Positions 57,590 to 64,000 of a stretch of DNA of 64,000 nt are shown in pieces. Source of the DNA: Chrysogorgia sp. JL179-B06 (taxonomy: Eukaryota; Cnidaria; Anthozoa; Scleralcyonacea; Chrysogorgiidae); contig JAYKKM010000150.1 in the NCBI GenBank assembly GCA_035772405.1, positions 186,001-250,000 of the forward strand, given 5' to 3'. How positions within the stretch are numbered: the stretch's first letter is position 1; each line of letters opens with the position of its first letter. Under the pieces are notes generated by a model that was not told the DNA's origin, made no database searches, and saw nothing but the letters and a program-made list of their open reading frames with translations. The position numbers and the translations under genes were made by a program.

Positions 57590-58790
57590 TGATGGAACAA
57601 ACTGGAAATCCAGGGAAGACGGTTGAATACAGTGAAAATCCAGTGTAAGGGGTAAAATAAAGTTGAAATCCAGTGGAAAGGATTAAAACACAGTGGAAGG
57701 GGAAGGGTGAGAAATACAGTGGAATTCCACTTGGGGAAGGGGTAAAACACGTTGAAAATAGTAATCCAAAGGAAGTTGGTAAAACGCAGTGGAAATCCAG
57801 GGAAAGGGGGTAAAAAACAGCAGGAGGATGGTAAAACACAGTGAAAATGCAGGGGAAGATGGTAAAACACACTGAAAATCCAGGGAAATGGGGTAAAAAA
57901 CAGTAGGAGGATGGTAAAACACAGTGAAAATGCAGGGGAAGATGGTAAAACACACTGGAAATCCAGGGAAAGGGGGTAAAAAACAGTAGGAGGATGGTAA
58001 AACACAGTGAAAATGCAGGGGAAGATGGTAAAACACACTGAAAATCCAGGGAAAGGGGGTAAAAAAACAGTAGGAGGATGGTAAAACACAGTGAAAATGC
58101 AGGGGAAGATGGTAAAACACACTGAAAATCCAGGGAAAGGGGGTAAAAAACAGTAGGAGGATGGTAAAACACAGTGAAAATGCAGGGGAAGATGGTAAAA
58201 CGCACTGGAAATCCAGGGAAAGGGGGTAAAAAACAGTAGGAGGATGGTAAAACACAGTGAAAATGCAGGGAAAGGGCGTAAAACACAGTGGAAATGCAAT
58301 GGAACTGGGTAAAACACAGTAATCCAAAGGAAGTTGGTAAAGCACAGTGGAAATCTAGGGAAGAAGATGGTAAAACGCAGTGGAAATCCAGGGGAAGGGG
58401 GTAAAAACAGTGGAAATCCAGGGAAAGAGCGTAAAACACAGTGAAAATCCAGGGGAAGGGGTAAAAAACAGTGGAAATCCAGAGGAATTTGGTAAAGCAC
58501 AGTGGAAATCTAGGGAAGAAGATGGTAAAACGCAGTGGAAATTCAAGGAAGAGGGTAAACATAGTGAAAATCAAGGAGAAGATGGTAAAACACAGTGAAA
58601 ATTCAGGGGAAGGGGGTAAAACACAGTAGATATGCTGGGGAATAATGGTTAAACACAGTGGAAATTAGGGAAGGGAGTAAAATACATTGAGGGGTTAAAA
58701 AAGTGAAAATCCAGCGGAAGAATCCTATGATGGAACATACTAAAAATTCAGTGTAAGAGGATAAAATACAGTGGAAATCCAGGGAACTAG
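57590..58790. repeat. Minisatellite with 28-bp monomer and 83-bp higher-order unit
   Basis: Monomers resemble GGTAAAACACAGTGGAAATC plus CAGGGGAA. In the centre the trimer marker CAGYAGGAGGATGG recurs at 57817, 57901, 57984, 58068, 58151 and 58234 (spacing 83-84). Edge monomers are divergent. The long minus-strand frames (up to 338 codons) are repeat artefacts. Confidence 0.88.
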
Positions 58791-59083
58791 GTTAGATGTG
58801 ATGGCCTGCCTGCCATTTGGTGGTAGGTTGACAGCGTCTAAGTTATACTTGATCCATTTTCTGTCGGTAACTGTTTCCTGTTAGCTGTAGCCATCTTTTC
58901 TGGATGACTGACAAAATTGTTGGAAGGTTCTGGTATATAGTGCATCATTGGTTACATGTTTTCAAAGTATTCAAAAGATGTTAAATATTCAAAAGTTTTC
59001 TGGGATGCACGTTTCATCGATATTTCTCAATATTTCTCTGTACGGACCTCCCAGCCGGTAAATAATATACATTGGTCATTTAC

Positions 59084-59806
59084 CAATGAAGCTTTGTTGG
59101 CGTAATGGTCTCCATTCTTGTTTCTCCCTTCCGCGTAGAACTTTCTTAAAACAGCTGCAAGCTTGACTTTCGATAACACCAACTCATCATCTTCCAATTT
59201 TCTTTCGTTTATGTATTGGCGAAATACATTGAGTGCCATTTTAGTCAGGCTTGGACTGGGCCCAATTTAGGGGCCTTGCCATTTCAGCCGGGAAGGGACC
59301 CGTCTATGTATGTCTATATAGGTAATATTTGCAATTTGAGAACCGGATCCAGAACAAGAAATAAGAAAAGAAAGAAAAATGATTTCAGAACATTTTCAAC
59401 ATTTAGAACATAACATTTTTAACATTTCAGAACATCAGAAGCTGTTCCATTTCCGAGGACTTTGACGCAAGTTTTTGATACACTGCCTCGTTATCAATAG
59501 CCTTCAGTAAATGAACTTCTACAGAACAAATCATTACTGCTTCCAAATGGTGTTAACTATAAGCAGAGATCTCAGTCGATTCTTGATAAAGCGCGGCAAC
59601 TTTGAGAATGTTCTCTTGTAGGACTCAACTGTGCATAGACATTGGGTGTGTTACATTTATGGGTGTATCTGGCCTATTTTGATGTCCCCGAAAGGGGCCC
59701 ATGTGCCATGGCACAATGGCACATCGGCCAGTCCAAGCCTGATTTTACTGTAGTTGCCTTTTTCGTGTTTTGGGCATTTTTTTTTGTTCTCGGCAAAACG
59801 AGCCAT
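59084..59806 (-). pseudogene. DUF3504/Crypton-like exon split by a hAT-type insertion
   Basis: Read on the minus strand, an ATG at 59806 opens MARFAENKKKCPKHEK. The frame is interrupted at 59741 by a 496-base element and resumes at 59245 in the same frame, giving NVFRQYINERK, then LAAVLRKFYAEGRNKNGDHY. It reaches a likely donor (gtaaat on the minus strand) at 59083. The pattern of a conserved FYAExRxxxGxxY followed by a small-residue/SL motif resembles the N-terminal part of DUF3504 (Crypton-derived recombinase-like) proteins; this is recognition by eye. No further exons are identified. It may be a domesticated gene allele, a Crypton remnant or an unrelated family. Confidence 0.45.
59246..59741. 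mobile_element. hAT-type MITE disrupting the DUF3504-like exon
   Basis: 496 bases with ends CAGGCTTGGACTGG and CCAGTCCAAGCCTG. Flanking 8-mers ATTTTAGT (59238-59245) and ATTTTACT (59742-59749) differ at one base. Removing it rejoins the minus-strand reading frame. Confidence 0.85.
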
Positions 59807-60560
59807 GTTTTACAGTTGCACATGAGCAGAATATTATTTGCAGCAGAGCAACGTTGCTCAGTAATGCGCATGTGCAGCTTGTTATTTGTACGCCGAGTTA
59901 TTTGCAGCTGACCACGGTGAGCTGACGTACCCAATCATAATCAAGAGAAAAATTAATTGAATGATAATTCACGTTATCATGTAGATGTAATATATGAACA
60001 ACGAGTTTGAGTGTTTCATCAGGGGATCCAAACACGAGAAAACATGATGAAAACACGATGCGAGTGTTTTTATTGTTTTCGAGTGTTTGGATCCCCTGAT
60101 GAAACACGATAAACGAGTTGTTTATATGGCTTCTCAATCGAACACGGATTTAATTGGATGTTTACTTAAAACGCATTTGAGAACAAACCCTCATGGGACT
60201 GAACTCACGAGGGTGTGTAAAATTTATTCAGAAAATTTGCAGACTCTGTTCAGTTGAGGATGAGCGAAGACGACGATCTTCATCGAAGCGAAGACATTTG
60301 CATATAAAACAAACTGAAATATTTCAAAAACAAAGCGAAGAAGCAAAAATCTTCAAAATAAGTTACTTTATTGTTTTAAAAGTTCTTCCAAATAAGACAA
60401 TATATTGACAAAGTGTACCTGACAGTGTGAATCTTTTATTTTTAGTACATGTAAGTGTACAGCTTTATAATTTTGTAAACCTTTGTGCTTATTTCAGTGT
60501 TGGTCTACTACAGTGCAAATAATAACAACAACTAATTTTCTAGATATTGTAATTTCCAAG
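59807..60560. other. Region between the two divergent gene starts
   Basis: Contains a GTGTTTCATCAGGGG hairpin (60016-60108), a repeat shared with 29020-29200 (60110-60280), and a half-copy of the 41401-41882 family (60290-60405). The DUF3504-like exon (-) and the unrecognised gene (+) point away from each other, so a shared promoter area is possible. Confidence 0.55.
60016..60108. repeat. Long hairpin, GTGTTTCATCAGGGGATCC family
   Basis: The arms GTGTTTCATCAGGGGATCCA and TGGATCCCCTGATGAAACAC enclose CGAGAAAACA and a short loop. Nearly identical to hairpins at 30600-30700 and 44600-44702. Confidence 0.8.
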
Positions 60561-60746
60561 ATGGCTGATGGATGTGCAGATGATATGGTATTTGTTGGAC
60601 GCAACTGTTCAGAGTCTGAGGAAACCAGTGAAAACTGTGAGGTTACAAATGCTAGTGAAATAAGTATGGAAGTTATTGGACATAGTTCAAACGGAATTGA
60701 AGCTGTCCAAGATGAAAACAATTACGACAGAGAGGATATAACTCAG
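60561..60746 (+). CDS. Unrecognised protein, first coding exon (62 codons)
   Basis: The ATG at 60561 has a good context (A at -3, G at +4). The exon reads MADGCADDMVFVGRNCSESE and ends REDITQ before a gtaaat donor at 60747. The segment is acidic and serine-rich with no domain I recognise. A possible acceptor (tatttcag) ends at 60497, so a 5' UTR exon may lie upstream. The open frame runs on into a SINE past 60747, but the donor and the matching phase of the next exon argue that coding stops here. The function is unknown. Confidence 0.6.
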
Positions 60747-60754
60747 GTAAATCA

Positions 60755-60870
60755 AGATAATATAAAGTGTAACTTCAAGGCCTTCCGGCTGGAATTGAAC
60801 CCGCGACCCTGCGATGCTAGTGCAGTGCTCTGACCACTGAGCTACGGAAGCCGTTGCCGAGAGCCTAGTC
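60755..60870 (-). mobile_element. tRNA-Ala-like SINE head, first copy
   Basis: The minus strand reads CTTCCGTAGCTCAGTGGTCA, then a loop CTAGCAT with anticodon AGC, and GCGGGTTCAATTCC as B box. The acceptor arm pairs in 6 of 7 positions, and mismatches in the anticodon and T stems suggest a SINE rather than a working tRNA. It lies directly after the 60746 donor. Confidence 0.6.
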
Positions 60871-60939
60871 ACGAGTTCTGTATATATATAGTGGTGGTAA
60901 TGCCAGGATAAGATTCTGGGTATATTATAGGACTGTAAT

Positions 60940-61110
60940 ATTTGGCATTTCACTCGATCAAACTACATGCTGAAAGGATTTATGGTGAAGGAAAATTTCG
61001 AATGTTGGAATATATACATTTTAAGCATAGATCCTTAGAACATGTAGTTTTATCGAGTGAAATGCCAAATATTACTTGTAATATACCCAATTCTTCTCAC
61101 GACATTACCA
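60940..61110. repeat. Inverted repeat between SINE copies
   Basis: TATTTGGCATTTCACTCGAT (60940) pairs with ATCGAGTGAAATGCCAAATA (61052). GTGGTAATG at 60893 and its complement near 61105 extend the palindrome. Confidence 0.65.
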
Positions 61111-61399
61111 CCATTATATATGCAGAACTCGTGATTTAATCTGCAACCCAGGCTCCAACGTGTAGCTGTGAATGTACTGTATGACCACATCCATTCCCCT
61201 ACTTGGGTTGCTAGATTAATAGACTAGTGAGAGAGACTAAGAATGTACGATTAGAAATGGACTGTTAAACGTATGCGCTAACTATCGTTATTTTAGCGCG
61301 AGTTGAGTTAATGTAGACTTCATACATTCACAGCTACACGTTACCAATGTAGACTGTCTACATTAACTAGGTGGAGACTAGGTTGATAATGGTGGTAAT

Positions 61400-61500
61400 G
61401 TTAGGTCCCGGCAACGGATTCCATAGATGGTCAGAACGTTGCACTAGCATCGCAGGCGCGAGTTCAATTCTATAGCGTGAAGGCCTTGATGTTGCATTTT
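61400..61500 (+). mobile_element. tRNA-Ala-like SINE head, second, degenerate copy
   Basis: Reads ATAGATGGTCAGAACGTTGC, ACTAGCATCGCAGGCGCGAG, TTCAATTC, matching the copy at 60755-60870 in inverted orientation but with more mutations. Flanking GGTAATGTTAGGTCCCGGCA shows the SINE extends 5' of the tRNA-like part. Confidence 0.6.
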
Positions 61501-61671
61501 CCGCAACTGGTCCCGGTTTGGTCTTAAAATGTATATATTCCAACACTCGAAATTTTCCTTCACCATTTCCCTTCACCACAAATCCTTAGAACACACGTAG
61601 TTTGATCGAGTGAAATGACATATTACCATGTACTATAAAGTGTAATGTTTTTTGCTGATATATCCATGTAG

Positions 61672-61771
61672 GCACGGCAAGCTGTAAGTAGAGTTAAGGA
61701 GGCCATCCAGTTTCATGATGATGAAGCATTGCAACAAGCCCTTGACAAAGTCAAAGAAAGACCTCTGATAG
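61672..61771 (+). CDS. Unrecognised protein, second coding exon (33 codons plus one base)
   Basis: Lies between the acceptor ccatgtag and the donor gtaagt, and continues in phase 0 from the exon ending at 60746. It reads ARQAVSRVKEAIQFHDDEAL and ends KVKERPLI. This is an amphipathic helix-turn-helix-like stretch with a pattern (AIxxxDxxALxxxL) that would suit the start of an ankyrin-type repeat, but that is only an inference. No third exon is evident up to 64000, so the gene probably continues beyond the window. Confidence 0.6.
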
Positions 61772-62144
61772 GTAAGTAAAGTAAAAAAAACAAGAAAAAC
61801 ACAAGAAAAACATGTAATACAAAATATGAAGGGGGTGAGAAAATGCGAAATCAATGTATGCCTATTCATTGGAAATGTTTACGAGAAATCAATGCGTGCA
61901 TATCCATACAGCGCTAGAAATAATGTTGGCAAAGTCAGCGGTCACCATTACCTCTCTGACGTGAATTCAGGCAGTCAGGTTTAAAATTTGGATGGTCAAC
62001 TATTTTTTCTTTTATTTTGTGCATTAAAAACAAAAATCTTCTTTCATTCTATAACTTCATATCAATACACAAGCTGCCATGGAAGTTGGATCGTCACTTC
62101 TGCTGCCACCATTTTCACAGCAACTTCCATTCCAGGGCTTTTGT
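61772..62144 (+). other. Intron of the unrecognised gene, start
   Basis: Begins with the donor gtaagt. No repeat, RNA or coding signal is recognised before the TTAA-type elements at 62145. Confidence 0.6.
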
Positions 62145-62148
62145 TTAA

Positions 62149-62602
62149 CTCTTTCCTGACGGGCTGAAAAACATCCAAAATTGAACCACCTCTTTGTTCT
62201 ATTGATATATTTTGAAATAACCATAACTGTTGCGAAAGCTATACATTTCTGAAAGCCCAACACAGACACGTCTCTAACACAGACCGGCTGTTACCAATGC
62301 TTTCAAATTTCCCGAACAACACAAATTATGGTAATATAAATTAGCATATAGATAATTATATCATAAATGTGGTTGAAAACTTTCATTTTTCTAGAAAAGG
62401 CCATCTTGAAAATTCAAAATGGCACCAATCCCAGAGTTGTTTATGAAATCAAATCAAATTTGGCGTGTGAGTGGATCTCATGTGCCTGGCGCTTGTCGAA
62501 TTTCAATTTTTAATCTTGGGTTACCGTCATCGTGTGCCGTGTTTTTCGATTGACTTCATGGGTCTTCTATGACCCATTTTGACTGGGCCGGACAGGAAAG
62601 AG
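62149..62602. mobile_element. TTAA-type MITE, CTCTTTCCTGTC family, copy C
   Basis: 454 bases between TTAA at 62145-62148 and 62603-62606. Ends CTCTTTCCTGACGGGC and GCCGGACAGGAAAGAG. The right TTAA is shared with copy D. Confidence 0.85.
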
Positions 62603-62881
62603 TTAACTCTTTCCTGTCCGGCACAGTCAAAAGGGGTCATAGAAGACCCACGAAGTCGTCAATCGAAAAACACGGCACATGAGATCCACTCACACGCCAA
62701 GTTTGATTTGATTTCATAAACAACTCTTGCGATTGGTGGCATTTTGAATTTTCATGATGCTACGCGGGCGTGCAAGATGGTCTTTTCTAGAAAAATGGAA
62801 GTTTTTCAACATGATTTATGATAATTAATGCTAATTTATATTAACATGATGTGTCTTGTTTGGAAAATTCAAAAGCATTGG

Positions 62882-63736
62882 TAGCCTGCGTACAGACGCT
62901 CGCGGGCGCAAAAAGGCGGCGCTAAGTAGCGTCTGTGCATCAGAGCCAAATTGTGTGTTCTGTAATTTATGCCGATTATTCGCAATGTTTTTGATTGTGT
63001 TTATCTTTATGCCTTCAGCCTTATAGTAGACTTGCTCCAAGTCTGCCTCTTGATTGTTTCGGGTTTATTTAAAGACGGGTTTGTTTCGAGAAGACGGGTT
63101 TATTTCGAGAGTGGTTTGGTTTCAAAGACGGGTTTGTTTTAAGGTTTTGAAAATAACCTGTCTCGAAACAAACCCGTATTCTCGAAGTAAACCCGTCTTT
63201 AAACAAACCCGAAACAATCAAGAGGCAGACTTGGAGCAAGTCTATGCTTATAGCAACTAACGAGTATTCACTAAAAGTTTAAGAAATCATATGAAGAGCA
63301 AACTTAGTTCTAATAGACAAATAGGTCAAGCTGAAAAGCTAAAACGAAACAGCATAACGAGAATCGGCACTCGACGGCTACCTGGAAATATCGTATGATT
63401 AACAATTCGATTCCCGCATCTCTTCGACTGTTTGATCATCCGAGAACCAAAATTATGCCCACTATAAACAGTCATCCTTTGAAAGTATTAGCAAACTCTT
63501 TAATAGTCTCGTTTACAAGGAAACGTTGAGGCGGTTCGTGGTAAACAACATTGACGAACATTGAAAACGGAAGTAGTTCTTAACCAATTGAATATCGCGT
63601 ATTAACTAAATTTTCTAAGCGACCAATCATGGTCTACTATTTAAATTCCTTATAGTAACTACGTCACAGAACACGATTAACGGCGCTGGTTCATAGTCTG
63701 TGGTTTTCAAAATTTCACAGACTATGACGTAGGCTA
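62882..63736. mobile_element. 855-base element with 9-bp duplication inside copy D
   Basis: Exact AAGCATTGG at 62873-62881 and 63737-63745. Ends TAGCCTGCGT and ACGTAGGCTA. The intact sequence at this site is visible in copies A-C. It carries a further nested palindrome at 63027-63246. Confidence 0.85.
63027..63246. mobile_element. 220-base palindromic element, third nesting level
   Basis: The arms TAGACTTGCTCCAAGTCTGC and GCAGACTTGGAGCAAGTCTA pair over ~100 bases, with repeated AAAGACGGGTTTG. CTTATAG lies at 63020-63026 and 63247-63253. Confidence 0.8.
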
Positions 63737-64000
63737 AAGCATTGGTAACAGTCGGTTTATTGGGCTTTCAGAAAAGGTATAGGTTTCGCAACAGTTATGG
63801 ATATTTCCAGAGATATCAATAGAACAAAGAGGTAGTTCAATTTTGGATGTTTTTCAGCCAGACAGTGTGACAAGTTGGCCTTAAATGAAATATAATTCTC
63901 AAGTTCTTAATATTTCCAAGCGACCTTTTAAAACCTTTCAAGACGCCACCTGTTAAAGCCATTTACTGACTTTAGTGCATAAACGTTTACAAGGTAAAAG

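Larger units (their letters stand above)
47457..59083. other. Intergenic region downstream of GMPPB
   Basis: Repeat-dominated. The elements are listed separately. Plain sequence with no recognised feature: 48535-49055, 49875-50075, 53510-54520, 56840-57585 (apart from a CCCCCCCC...AAAAAAAA run at 57187-57208) and 58795-59083. Confidence 0.8.
62607..63880. mobile_element. TTAA-type MITE copy D, interrupted by a nested element
   Basis: Starts CTCTTTCCTGTCCGGC immediately after TTAA, oriented opposite to copy C. Splitting occurs at AAGCATTGG, after which the element resumes at 63746 with TAACAGTCGGTTTATTGGGC. The right end is degraded around CAGACAGTGTGACAAG. Confidence 0.75.

Noticed and set aside
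57558..58574. 338- and 306-codon minus-strand frames
   Set aside because: They lie wholly within the 28/83-bp minisatellite. Overlapping frames give equivalent repeat peptides.
60777..60852. Functional tRNA-Ala(AGC) gene
   Set aside because: Stem mismatches in acceptor, anticodon and T arms, plus a second copy sharing non-tRNA flanks, point to a tRNA-derived SINE.

Overview
This is eukaryotic DNA, AT-rich and intron-rich, with no bacterial gene organisation. The only complete gene is a metazoan-type GMPPB (mannose-1-phosphate guanylyltransferase beta, GDP-mannose synthesis), on the + strand from 1035 to 47456. It has ten exons whose coding lengths sum to 1083 bases (360 codons plus stop), and all nine introns are GT-AG. 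The repeats (CR1/L2-like LINE fragments, tRNA-derived SINEs, hAT, Tc1/mariner and TTAA-type elements, many foldback elements) suggest an invertebrate, perhaps a cnidarian. That placement is inference, not proof.

Layout. 1-1034: upstream region with inverted repeats and a small palindromic element ending about 115 bases before the GMPPB ATG. 1035-47456: GMPPB. About 45.3 kb of this span is intron, filled with mobile elements and four large tandem arrays: a ~201-bp dimeric satellite at 9690-11285, a 31-bp array at 12210-13540, a 24-bp array at 15877-18981 and a 19-bp array at 31180-31765. 47457-60560: intergenic DNA with transposon remnants, a LINE fragment on + at 50740-51835 and an 83-bp higher-order minisatellite at 57590-58790. 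On the - strand, at 59806 to 59084, lies a probable exon of a DUF3504/Crypton-like gene, split by a hAT-type element. 60561-61771: the first two coding exons of an unrecognised + strand gene that appears to run out of the window. 62145-64000: two TTAA-type elements sharing one TTAA, the second carrying two further levels of nested insertion.

Most of the open reading frames in the window lie in tandem arrays or palindromes and are not genes. The arrays have periods such as 24 bp (divisible by three), so several frames stay open on both strands.

The window is best read as one conserved housekeeping gene surviving in a very dense mobile-element landscape. Several insertions can be dated relative to each other because removing them, with one target-site copy, restores a recognisable sequence: a LINE reverse-transcriptase frame at 20607-22985, the DUF3504-like frame, and other transposons. 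I found no convincing new enzymatic or defence system. The most interesting signals are the element superfamilies with recurrent target-site lengths, the A-B alternating satellite, a near-perfect 65-bp palindrome, a recurrent long hairpin family, and SINEs that share 3' tails with LINEs.
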